64,000 bases of DNA from Humibacter albus DSM 18994 (GTDB lineage: Bacteria; Actinomycetota; Actinomycetes; Actinomycetales; Microbacteriaceae): contig NZ_ATXT01000016.1 in assembly GCF_000421825.1 (NCBI RefSeq), forward strand, positions 310,001 to 374,000, written 5' to 3'. Under the pieces are notes generated by a model. The model did no database searches and had not been told where the DNA came from. It saw only the letters and a list, made by a program, of their open reading frames with translations. Shown in pieces: positions 43,009 to 50,481 of this stretch. Within the stretch, counting starts at the first letter, position 1, and each line of letters opens with the position of its first letter. The position numbers and the translations under genes were made by a program.

Positions 43009-43401
43009 ATGAAGTTTCTGCTGAAGCTGATCATCAACGCGTTCGCGCTCTGGGTGACCACTCTGATCGTCGCCGGCGTGACGGTGGAGTCGTACGACCC
43101 GTCGAACGGCACGTTCTCGCTGATTCTGACCTATCTGCTGATCGCGCTCATCTTCGGACTCGTCAACGGCATCGTCGGCACGGTGCTGCGCATCGTCGCA
43201 CTGCCGCTGTACATACTGACGCTCGGTCTCATCTCGCTGATCGTGAACGGGCTGCTGCTGCTGATCGTGTCGTGGATCAGCGACGCCATGGGCTTCGGGC
43301 TGCACGTCGACGGCTTCTGGGCCGGTGTCTGGGCGGCGCTCATCCTGGCGATCATCAGCTGGCTGCTGGGCCTCATCTTCCGGCCCGCGCTGCGGCGGTA
43401 A
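43009..43401 (+). CDS. Phage-holin-family small membrane protein (four-TM)
   Basis: 130 aa with four membrane segments: LLKLIINAFALWVTTLIVAGV, LILTYLLIALIFGLVNGIVG, LYILTLGLISLIVNGLLLLIV, and WAALILAIISWLLGLIF. It is a typical member of the actinobacterial/cyanobacterial 'phage holin family' (Mycobact_4TM-like), which is not phage-derived and has no known function. ATG 43009. It stands alone, convergent with the hydrolase gene. Confidence 0.8.
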   Translation: MKFLLKLIINAFALWVTTLIVAGVTVESYDPSNGTFSLILTYLLIALIFGLVNGIVGTVLRIVALPLYILTLGLISLIVNGLLLLIVSWISDAMGFGLHVDGFWAGVWAALILAIISWLLGLIFRPALRR

Positions 43402-43451
43402 CGCAGCCGCCGCAGCAGATGCGGCGCGTCTGAGCGTTCCGCTCCGTCGCC

Positions 43452-45026
43452 TCACCACGCTCCACCACCGCCGCTCGCGTGCGGCACGTTCGGTCCGGCG
43501 AGATGCACCCGGGTCCCCTGATAGAGCCCGGCGTCGCCGGCGCCACCGTGCGGGAGGGTTGCCAACGCAGCGGACAGGCGGGCGTCGCTCGAGGCATCCA
43601 TCTTCTGCGCCGTGAGCGCGTACTCCTTCATCAGGTGAGCATCGATCGGAGAGGAACCTGCCGGAATCTCGCCTGTGAACGTCTGACGCGTGACGACGAT
43701 GCGGTCGCCGCCGTGCGCGTCGTCGGCCCGGGGCTCTCCGCCGAGCGCCGGTACGAGGTCGTCGGTGTGCTCGACCGCCACGTCGACGGTGCCGTCGGCG
43801 ACATCGATGCCGGCAGTCGGTGACCCGAAGGTCACGAGTGCTGGAATGTCGTAGTCGCCCGACGTCGCAATGCTCGTCGCCACGATGCCGCCCTGGGAGT
43901 AGCCGACCGGGATCACGGTGTCGCCCGGCTTCACCCCGGCCTGCGCCATCGCTTCTTCGGTGGTGCGCAGGGATGCCGGATCACCCTGCGCCACGCCGAT
44001 GAGGTCGCTCGTGATGTCGAAGGGCTCGCCGGTGGCGACCGGACTCGTGTCGACCGTGCCGCCGACGTAGACGATGTAGGTCGATTCGCCGGCCGCATCC
44101 GAATAACGCTCCACACGCACCTGCGGCGCGTCGGCCCGCGTCGGAGGAACGCGTGCCGCGAGGTCCGCGAAACCCGTCGGCGGTGCCACGGCTGCCGACG
44201 AGGCGCGGCGCACGTGCACGGGGGTGTCCTTCAGCAGACCGAGCGCCGCGCCGGCGCCAACGACCAGCGTGGCGGCGCCGTGCAGCCCGAACGCGCCGTC
44301 ACCTCTGTCGTCGACGGATGCGACGAGGTTGAGCGGAAGGCCGAGGGCGCCCAGCATCGCGTCGTCGGCGGCCGAGACGGCGAACCGGATGAGCGAGACG
44401 ACGCGCGGATCACGCAGCAGAAAGGCGCGTGACTCGGCAAGCTCACCGAGGCCGGACAGCACGACGCGAGCAGCCTGCGGAGCTTGGCGTCCGGCCGCGA
44501 ACAGCGTGGTGAGCGCCAGCAGCAGACTCGGCAGCGAGGCGATTCCGATGGCTGCCATCAGCGGCGCCAGTGTGCCCAGTGCCCAGCCGCTGATCGTGGA
44601 GAGGTCGGCGATGCCGGCGCCGGCGCGACGATCGGCGTCGTCGTAGAGGTCGGCGGCCGTGCCGAGCTCGTCGGCGAGCCTGTGGGAGTCGGCCGCCGCT
44701 GTTCGGATGCCGTGGGCGGCCGCGTTCGCGAGCCTCGCTGCAGCCGGTCCGGTGGACCCGACCGTTTCGGAGGCGCTTCCGGCCGGCATCCCGGTCGCAG
44801 CCATCCCCGCTGAGGCGGTCACCGAGGAACCCATCCCCGAGGAGGCCATCCCCACTGACGTGAGCGTGGACGCTCCGGCTCCGGTGGCCAGCGCGAGCGC
44901 GGGGCGCAGCGCATGGTCGACGTCGTCGAGCTCATTGCCGATCGCCGCCAGCGTCGCCCGTGCCGCACGCAGCGCCTCTGACGACACCCGCGTGCTTCCG
45001 CCGGTGATCGTGATACCGCTACCCAT
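43452..45026 (-). CDS. Two-domain protein: ESX-like helical N-terminus plus alpha/beta hydrolase
   Basis: 524 aa without a signal peptide. The N-terminal ~190 residues are helical and Ala/Gly/Met-rich (SEALRAARATLAAIGNELDDVDHALR; repeated GMASSGMGSS-like turns) and resemble long ESX/T7SS-type substrates. A hydrophobic patch follows (LAPLMAAIGIASLPSLLLALTTLF). The C-terminal domain is an alpha/beta hydrolase: nucleophile elbow VGYSQGGIVA, FGSP, Asp in HTDDLVPALGG and a late His. ATG 45026 overlaps the stop of the WXG100-like gene. Together they look like a secreted hydrolase and its chaperone-like partner. The substrate is unknown. Confidence 0.75.
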   Translation of the reverse strand: MGSGITITGGSTRVSSEALRAARATLAAIGNELDDVDHALRPALALATGAGASTLTSVGMASSGMGSSVTASAGMAATGMPAGSASETVGSTGPAAARLANAAAHGIRTAAADSHRLADELGTAADLYDDADRRAGAGIADLSTISGWALGTLAPLMAAIGIASLPSLLLALTTLFAAGRQAPQAARVVLSGLGELAESRAFLLRDPRVVSLIRFAVSAADDAMLGALGLPLNLVASVDDRGDGAFGLHGAATLVVGAGAALGLLKDTPVHVRRASSAAVAPPTGFADLAARVPPTRADAPQVRVERYSDAAGESTYIVYVGGTVDTSPVATGEPFDITSDLIGVAQGDPASLRTTEEAMAQAGVKPGDTVIPVGYSQGGIVATSIATSGDYDIPALVTFGSPTAGIDVADGTVDVAVEHTDDLVPALGGEPRADDAHGGDRIVVTRQTFTGEIPAGSSPIDAHLMKEYALTAQKMDASSDARLSAALATLPHGGAGDAGLYQGTRVHLAGPNVPHASGGGGAW

Positions 45027-45321
45027 CGCGGAAGCCTCTCCCTCCTCGTGATGCGGTCGTTCCCGACGCAGTGCCCGCCGACGTCGCTGCCAGTGCGGCA
45101 GCGCGAGCCGCCACGTCGAGAGCGTCGGCGGTGAGTTCGAGCGTGGTGAGGGCATCCCGCATGCTCCGGCGAAGCTCGTCGACTCGAGTGCGGAACCGGC
45201 GCTGTGCTTCGGAGCGCCACTCGAGGGCGTCAGCATCGGGCAGCTGGGCGATGTTCGCCGCAAGCTCCGTGCGCGCGTAGTCCACCGCCGACTGCGCGGC
45301 GGCGAGCGATGTCGGGTTCAG
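45019..45321 (-). CDS. WXG100-like small helical protein with apparent CTG start
   Basis: A perfect-looking AGAGGAGG Shine-Dalgarno lies about seven bases upstream of an in-frame CTG at 45321, and there is no ATG or GTG nearby. Starting there gives 100 aa, the usual WXG100 length. Two helices are predicted around EWRSEAQRRFRTRVDELRR (about 35-53), where W-R-S replaces W-x-G. The protein ends in a short Gly/Ser/Arg tail. The gene overlaps the hydrolase start by 8 bp. If real, the CTG start is notable; a longer N-terminus is the alternative. Confidence 0.55.
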   Translation of the reverse strand: MNPTSLAAAQSAVDYARTELAANIAQLPDADALEWRSEAQRRFRTRVDELRRSMRDALTTLELTADALDVAARAAALAATSAGTASGTTASRGGRGFRDG

Positions 45322-45513
45322 ACGACCACCTCCTCTTCTGCCCGGCTCCGCCTGCGCGTCGGGGTGTTCCGGCCTCGTTTCCTCCAGCCTGGTCGGATCG
45401 CCGGGCCCGGATGCCGGCGATGCGGCACATCGGGGAGAACTCGGCGTCTCACAGACGTGGGGACGACAAGGAGCGATGCGCGAGGCATCCCTCACCTGCA
45501 GCACAATGGAGGC

Positions 45514-46119
45514 ATGAGCTTCGCGCCGGACCCGATTCGGGCGCAGTCGCCGCAGGCCGAGTCCCTTGACGAGCACGTCGTGGATCCGAATGAGCCGACG
45601 CCTGTGGCGCCGCGCTTCCGACTGTGCTTCGTGTGCAGCGGCAACATCTGCCGCTCGCCGATGGCCGAGGTCGTCTTCCGCGAGCTGGCCGAGCAGGCCG
45701 GCGTCGCCGACCGGGTGCAGGTCTCGTCGGCCGGCACCGGCGATTGGCATGTCGGGGAGCAGGCCGATCCGCGGGCGATCGACGCCATGGCTGCGCACGG
45801 GTATGACGGATCGCTGCACCGCGCCCGGCAGTTCGATCCGGAGTCGTTCGCCGACCTTGATCTCGTCGTGGCGCTCGACCGCAGCCATTTCCGCATCCTC
45901 AAGAACTGGGCCACGAACGACCTCGACCGCAGCAAGGTGCAGTTGCTGCGCAGCTTCGAGAGTCCTCGATCCGATTCCCTGGATGTGCCTGACCCCTACT
46001 ACTCCGACCACAGCTTCTTCGCGGCAGTGCTGGGAATGATCGAGCGCGCCGACCGCGCTCTTCTCGACCAGCTCGCGCCCGCGTTGCGCACGCCGACCCC
46101 TCAGCAAGGACGACCATGA
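45514..46119 (+). CDS. Low-molecular-weight protein-tyrosine phosphatase
   Basis: 201 aa. The P-loop CSGNICRS (residues 41-48) has the catalytic Cys 41 and Arg 47, and the general-acid Asp is in DPYYSD near the C-terminus. A ~33-residue N-terminal extension precedes the domain. It dephosphorylates protein tyrosines, often with roles in capsule or stress signalling. ATG 45514, with GGAGG just before it. The stop overlaps the purB ATG (ATGA). Confidence 0.93.
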   Translation: MSFAPDPIRAQSPQAESLDEHVVDPNEPTPVAPRFRLCFVCSGNICRSPMAEVVFRELAEQAGVADRVQVSSAGTGDWHVGEQADPRAIDAMAAHGYDGSLHRARQFDPESFADLDLVVALDRSHFRILKNWATNDLDRSKVQLLRSFESPRSDSLDVPDPYYSDHSFFAAVLGMIERADRALLDQLAPALRTPTPQQGRP

Positions 46120-47498
46120 CTTCTCTTCCTCCCCAGCCGCTCAGCCCGCTCGACGGCCGCTACCGCGTCGCCGTCTCCGCGCTCGGCGACTACCTCTCCG
46201 AGGCCGGCCTGAACCGTGCCCGCGTGCAGGTCGAAGTCGAATGGCTGCTATATCTGACCTCGCACCGCATGTTCGGGAGCGAACCGCTCAGCGAGGCACA
46301 GGCATCCGCTCTGCGTGCCCTCGTCACCGACTTCGGTCAGGACGAGATCGACCGGCTCGCGACGCTCGAGGCCACCACCCGGCACGACGTGAAGGCCGTC
46401 GAATACCTGGTGCGCGAGAAGCTGCGCGAGCTCGGCCTGGATGCCATCGCCGAGCTCACGCATTTCGCGTGCACGAGCGAGGACATCAACAATCTCTCCT
46501 ACGCGCTCACGGTGAAGTCCGCGGTGTCGCAGATCTGGCTGCCGAAGCTGAACTCCGTGGTCGACGCCCTGCACGCCAGGTCACTGGAGATGCGGGATGC
46601 CTCCATGCTCGCCCACACGCACGGCCAGCCCGCGACGCCCACGACGATGGGCAAGGAGTTCGCGGTGTTCGTGTACCGCCTGCAGCGCATCGCCGGGCAG
46701 ATCGCCGCCGGCGAGTACCTCGGAAAGTTCAGCGGTGCGACAGGAACGTTCTCGGCGCACGCAGTGGCCGATCCGAGCGCCGACTGGCCCTCGATCTCTG
46801 AAGAGTTCGTCACGTCGCTCGGCCTCACCTGGAATCCCCTGACCACGCAGATCGAGTCGCACGACTGGCAGGCAGAGCTCTACGGCCGCGTGGCGCATGC
46901 GAACCGCGTGCTGCACAACCTCGCCACGGATGTCTGGACCTACATCTCGCTCGGCTACTTCCGTCAGATCCCGCAGGCCGGTGCCACCGGCTCGTCGACC
47001 ATGCCGCACAAGATCAACCCCATTCGGTTCGAGAACGCCGAGGCGAACCTCGAGCTGTCGTGCGCGGTGCTCGACTCGCTCGCCTCCACGCTCGTCACGA
47101 GCCGCATGCAGCGCGACCTCACCGACTCGACGACGCAGCGCAACATCGGCGTCGGGCTCGGGCATTCGCTGCTCGCGCTCGACAACATCCAGCGGGGCCT
47201 GACCGAGATCGCGCTCGACGAGGATGCCCTCACTCGCGATCTCGAGACCAACTGGGAGGTTCTCGGCGAGGCCATCCAGACGGTGATCCGCGCCGAGGTC
47301 ACCGCCGGACGCTCCTCGATCAGCGATCCGTACGCGCTGCTGAAGGAGCTGACACGCGGCAAGCGGGTCGACCGCGAGGGACTGGCCGAGTTCATCCGAA
47401 CGCTGGACATCGGCGAGGGCGCCAAGGCCCGTCTGCTCGCGCTGACTCCCGCGGGATACGTCGGGCTCGCGCCGCAGCTGGTCGACCGGTTGGGGTAG
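46116..47498 (+). CDS. purB: Adenylosuccinate lyase
   Basis: A 460-aa fumarase/aspartase-superfamily enzyme that cleaves SAICAR and adenylosuccinate in purine synthesis. LSPLDGRYRVAVSALGDY opens the protein. HTHGQPATPTTMGKEFAVF holds the general-acid His, and the superfamily signature is SSTMPHKINPIRFENAEAN (about 288-306). It has the long (E. coli-type) C-terminal domain. ATG overlaps the tyrosine phosphatase stop, an unusual pairing that implies co-expression. Confidence 0.96.
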   Translation: MTSLPPQPLSPLDGRYRVAVSALGDYLSEAGLNRARVQVEVEWLLYLTSHRMFGSEPLSEAQASALRALVTDFGQDEIDRLATLEATTRHDVKAVEYLVREKLRELGLDAIAELTHFACTSEDINNLSYALTVKSAVSQIWLPKLNSVVDALHARSLEMRDASMLAHTHGQPATPTTMGKEFAVFVYRLQRIAGQIAAGEYLGKFSGATGTFSAHAVADPSADWPSISEEFVTSLGLTWNPLTTQIESHDWQAELYGRVAHANRVLHNLATDVWTYISLGYFRQIPQAGATGSSTMPHKINPIRFENAEANLELSCAVLDSLASTLVTSRMQRDLTDSTTQRNIGVGLGHSLLALDNIQRGLTEIALDEDALTRDLETNWEVLGEAIQTVIRAEVTAGRSSISDPYALLKELTRGKRVDREGLAEFIRTLDIGEGAKARLLALTPAGYVGLAPQLVDRLG

Positions 47499-47542
47499 TG
47501 CGGCGGGCCCTTCGGCCGCAGACCCGGGTGCGGCAGACGGCG

Positions 47543-47621
47543 GCGAAAACAGCAAGGTCGGCTGAGAACAGCAGCGTCTCTGCTGTTCTCGCCGCGAACC
47601 CGCGATCGTTGCTGTTTTCGC
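47543..47621 (+). terminator. Nested inverted repeats after purB
   Basis: The outer pair GCGAAAACAGCAA (47543-47555) matches TTGCTGTTTTCGC (47609-47621). Inside it GAGAACAGCAG (47564-47574) pairs with CTGCTGTTCTC (47580-47590) around five bases. The outer right arm contains TTTT. It is ~45 bp past the purB stop, facing a convergent gene. The rest of 47499-47766 is GC-rich without a gene. Confidence 0.65.
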
Positions 47622-47766
47622 GACGATGCGACAATTACGCGGCGCGTCACGCGTCGGGGCGCCAGCCGTGCGACACGTCACGCGCCACAGCACGTCAGGC
47701 GCACAGCACGCCACGCGCGCCGCGGGTTATGCGTACGGCGCGTAGCAATCCGGCGCCGTCTGGGCG

Positions 47767-48123
47767 TCAGTCGTGCGGATTACGCGGGGCCGTGGGGCCC
47801 GACCCGTCGGCGGTGGGGCCGTCCGTCGGGCGGTGAGCACCGGCATCCGGAAGTTCAGGATGCTCGTGGTTCTGCTCCGCGAGATCCTGTCGCTCGTCCT
47901 CGTCGGGCTTGGATCCGAGCACGAAAAGCGCGATCACCACGAGCGTCACGATGAACGCGACGCCGAAGAACACGAGGGCCAACAGCGGCTCGCGCGTGGA
48001 CAGCAGCACGATCAGGCCGACGAACAGCGCCAGAACCGCAGACATCCCGACGAACTCCGCAGGACGCATGCGGTCTCGCAGGCTGGGTGTGCGCCCCTCG
48101 GGCGTCTTCTTGTCGTCGCTCAC
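47767..48123 (-). CDS. Small two-TM membrane protein
   Basis: 118 aa from GTG 48123, overlapping the upstream stop (GTGA). A basic N-terminus (DDKKTPEGRTPSLRDRMRP) leads to two close membrane segments (FVGMSAVLALFVGLIVLLS and LLALVFFGVAFIVTLVVIALFVLG), then a long acidic/Pro/His tail. It probably works with the HdeD-like protein encoded before it. No family recognised. Confidence 0.7.
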   Translation of the reverse strand: MSDDKKTPEGRTPSLRDRMRPAEFVGMSAVLALFVGLIVLLSTREPLLALVFFGVAFIVTLVVIALFVLGSKPDEDERQDLAEQNHEHPELPDAGAHRPTDGPTADGSGPTAPRNPHD

Positions 48124-48722
48124 GCGTGTCTCTCCGATGCGTTCTCGTCCGTGTTCTCGTCGACGGCGTTTTCGTGCGCCAGGCCGAACTTGAGGGTGAA
48201 GGCCCCGATCCCCACGTAGACGCCGACGATGACGGCGTAGGCGCCGAACAGACCGACGGTCAGGAGCGCGTCGGAGGGGATGAGCAGGTAGACGATGGCG
48301 AGGATCACGGTCAGCCCGCCGATGACCATCCAGTCGCGAGACTGCTCCGCGCGGCGGCGGCCGCGCACGCCGCAGTACAGCTCGGCGAACCCGGTGAGCA
48401 ATGCCCAGACGCTCACGCCGTAGAGAAGGACACCGAGTCCGGCACCGTTCAGCACCAGCGCGGCGACGCCCATGACCACGCCGAGTGCGCCCTGTGCGAC
48501 GAAGAGCCACTTGGTGAGCGCGTCTTTCAGCAGCAGGCCGCTGACGCCGACCACGATGCCCTCAACGAGCGCGTAGCCGCCGAAGACGAGCAGACCGACT
48601 CGCGATGAATGCTCGGGATCGAACGTGATGAACCCGCCGGCGACGAGCGCGACGATCGCGCGCACGAAGGCGGCGATCCAATAGCGATCGGCGCTGGCGC
48701 GCTCAGGCGCGGCTGTACTCAC
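48120..48722 (-). CDS. HdeD-like (DUF308) membrane protein
   Basis: 200 aa with about six membrane segments in HdeD/DUF308 arrangement: WIAAFVRAIVALVAGGFITF, SRVGLLVFGGYALVEGIVVGVSGLLL, GALGVVMGVAALVLNG, SVWALLTGFAELYCGVR, WMVIGGLTVILAIVYLLIP, VGLFGAYAVIVGVYVGIGAF. Family members are linked to acid or envelope stress without a known mechanism. GTG 48722. Coupled to the next gene. Confidence 0.75.
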   Translation of the reverse strand: MSTAAPERASADRYWIAAFVRAIVALVAGGFITFDPEHSSRVGLLVFGGYALVEGIVVGVSGLLLKDALTKWLFVAQGALGVVMGVAALVLNGAGLGVLLYGVSVWALLTGFAELYCGVRGRRRAEQSRDWMVIGGLTVILAIVYLLIPSDALLTVGLFGAYAVIVGVYVGIGAFTLKFGLAHENAVDENTDENASERHA

Positions 48723-48841
48723 GGGGCTTCTTTCGTGCGAGGGTCTTCGGGTCCGGCGCTCGATTCGGCACGCGGGGAACAGCCGGATGCCGGAACCGCC
48801 TCGATTCTATCCGCCGCGGTTGAGAGTCCGTTCGGGGCACC

Positions 48842-49020
48842 TGAGCGGTGCTCTCAGGGGCGCTGCACAACGGTCTCACTGTTACTAACTCAGGCCACAG
48901 CGGGTCAGGCTGTCAGGGTCGCTGCACAACGGGTCTCATTGTTGCCAACTCAGGCCACAGCGGGTCGGGCTCTCCGGGTCGCTGCACAACGGGTCTCATT
49001 GTTACTAACTCAGGCCACAG
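48842..49020. repeat. 60-bp tandem repeat array
   Basis: Clear units begin at 48862 (59 bp), 48921 (60 bp) and 48981 (partial), each starting GCTGCACAACGGGTCTCATT and containing GTTACTAACTCAGGCCACAG. A more decayed unit precedes 48862. The last GTTACTAACTCAGGCC is also the arm of the palindromic element at 49001-49073, so array and element share a sequence origin. The open 20-residue-period frame across it is not considered a gene. Confidence 0.9.
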
Positions 49021-49073
49021 AGCGTCAGAACGCGGATATATCGATCTGACGCCGCTGAGCCTGAAATAGTGAC
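49001..49073. repeat. 73-nt palindromic element, copy B (28-17-28)
   Basis: Read on the minus strand: arm beginning GTCACTATTTCAGG, loop ATCGATATATCCGCGTT, and arm ending GTTAGTAAC. Arm, loop and total length equal those of copy A at 17010. The first 14 nt and a 16-nt block GTCAGATCGATATATC are identical to A with the same 9-nt gap. The stem is weaker: inner 7 bp and most of the outer 14 pair, with mismatches between. Confidence 0.85.
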
Positions 49074-49077
49074 GACT

Positions 49078-49217
49078 CGACCGGCGACGGCGCGACCGGC
49101 GACGGCGCGACCAGCGACGGCTCCACCGGCGGCGGACCGACCAGCGACCGGCGCGACCGGCGACGGACCGACCAGCGACCGGCTCGACCGGCGGCGGCGC
49201 GACCAGCGACGGCTCCA
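49078..49217. repeat. 15-bp tandem repeat
   Basis: About nine copies of a 15-16-bp unit (CGACCGGCGACGGCG, varying to CGACCAGCGACGGCT) begin five bases after copy B of the palindromic element. With the 60-bp array they make up most of the 48723-49284 gap; no gene is supported there. Confidence 0.8.
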
Positions 49218-49284
49218 CCGTGGTGCCAGCCGCTGCATGGCGGAATCCACGGCATGGCGGAAGCCGCCGTGCGCCCCGGAGGCG

Positions 49285-50481
49285 TCAGCGGCCCGTGACG
49301 CCGCCCGCCGTGGCCACCACAGCGGTGCCGTCCACTTCGTCATCCCGCACGATCACGGCAGCGAAGCCGGCCGCCTCGAGGATGCCCGCGGTCGCCACCG
49401 CCTGCCGCCTGCTCGTCTCGATGATCACGTGCCCGCCCGCCGCGAGCCATTCCGCGGCGCCCTCGGCGACCCTTCGCTGCAGGTCGAGGCCGTCGGAGCC
49501 GCCGTCGAGAGCGGCGAGCGCCTCGTGCTCGCGCGCCTCGGGCGGCATCAGACGGATGTCCTCGGTCGGCACATACGGCGCGTTCGCCGTGATCACGTCG
49601 ACACGACCGCGCAATGACGCGGGCAACGGCGCATAGAGGTCGCCGGTGTGCACGTGCGGGACGGTGACGGCTCTCGAAGAAGCGGCATCAGGTCGACACG
49701 CATCGGGCGAGCCCGTGCCTGCCAGGTCCGCACTGCCCGGATCCGCACCCAGGTTCGCACTGCCCGACTCCGCACCACCCGGGTCCGCACCCCCCGGGTC
49801 CGCACCCCCCGGGTCCGCACCACCCAGACCCGCACCACCCGGGTCCGCACCACCCAGGTCCGCACCACCCGGGGCGGCGCTGCCCGTGACCGCGAACGGG
49901 GTCGGCTCGGCGTACGCGCTCGGACGGCCGGACCACACGGCATCCAGGGTGCGTCGCGCACACTTCGTCGCCGCGGGGTCGATGTCGACGGCGTGCACTT
50001 CGGTGTCCGGCCGGGCAGCCAGGATCGCCGCGCCGATCGCTCCGGCACCGCAGCAGAGGTCGAGCACGACCGGCGTCGGCGAGTCGAGGAACGAGCCCAC
50101 GCCGCCCGCATCCGGCGAGCGACCCGACCCATGGAAGGTGCCCGGCGCTGAAGCCGCACCCTCCCGTGGCACCGCCGGCAGAACCCGGAGCGCCTCGCGC
50201 ACCACGATTCCGGTGCGCAGTCGCGGCACGAACACCCCGGGCGCCACGACCACCCGCAACCCTCGGAACTGAGCCCATCCGAGGATGTACTCGACGGGCT
50301 CCCCGGCCACGCGTCGCGCAAGGAACTGCTCGAGTTCCTCGGCATCGTGCGCCTCCGCGACGAACAGCTGCGCCTCCTCCTCGGCGAAGACGCACCCGGC
50401 GGCGCGCAGGCGCGCGACGATCGTGCCGGTGCCCGTGCCGGTGCCGGTGCCGGTGCCGGTGCCGGTGCCGCGAGCATCCAT
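49285..50481 (-). CDS. PrmC/HemK-like N5-glutamine methyltransferase with repeat insertions
   Basis: 398 aa. The PrmC N-terminal helical domain (VARLRAAGCVFAEEEAQLF) is preceded by (Gly-Thr)8 coded by a hexanucleotide repeat. The SAM motif VVLDLCCGAGAIGAAIL is followed by VHAVDIDPAATKCA. Then comes an insertion of ~50 residues, GGADPGGADPGGAD-like pentapeptides coded by 15-bp repeats (49735-49876), before the catalytic NAPYVP (N-x-P-Y motif). The enzyme should methylate Gln, classically in release factors, though a second substrate is likely if a true prmC exists elsewhere. ATG 50481 overlaps the regulator's stop (TGATG). Confidence 0.82.
   Translation of the reverse strand: MDARGTGTGTGTGTGTGTGTIVARLRAAGCVFAEEEAQLFVAEAHDAEELEQFLARRVAGEPVEYILGWAQFRGLRVVVAPGVFVPRLRTGIVVREALRVLPAVPREGAASAPGTFHGSGRSPDAGGVGSFLDSPTPVVLDLCCGAGAIGAAILAARPDTEVHAVDIDPAATKCARRTLDAVWSGRPSAYAEPTPFAVTGSAAPGGADLGGADPGGAGLGGADPGGADPGGADPGGAESGSANLGADPGSADLAGTGSPDACRPDAASSRAVTVPHVHTGDLYAPLPASLRGRVDVITANAPYVPTEDIRLMPPEAREHEALAALDGGSDGLDLQRRVAEGAAEWLAAGGHVIIETSRRQAVATAGILEAAGFAAVIVRDDEVDGTAVVATAGGVTGR
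50422..50471. repeat. Hexanucleotide repeat in the start region of the methyltransferase gene
   Basis: About eight copies of GTGCCG (plus strand) encode the (Gly-Thr)n stretch at the protein N-terminus. Changes by whole units keep the frame, so length variation would alter the tail but not switch the gene off. Confidence 0.85.

Noticed and set aside
43009-43401. Holin-like gene as evidence of a prophage
   Set aside because: This four-TM family is a widespread chromosomal protein, and no other phage gene is near.
48842-49020. Tandem array as a CRISPR
   Set aside because: Consecutive 60-bp units are similar over their whole length, so there are no unique spacers, and no cas gene is present.
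48848-49069. A 73-codon plus-strand frame with 20-residue internal repeats
   Set aside because: The frame merely follows the 60-bp tandem DNA repeat. It has no family resemblance, no clear ribosome-binding site, and its end runs into the palindromic element.
49735-49876. Pentapeptide-repeat (Qnr-like) domain in the methyltransferase
   Set aside because: Pro replaces the central Leu in most units, and the stretch is too short and too uniform at the DNA level; simple 15-bp slippage explains it.
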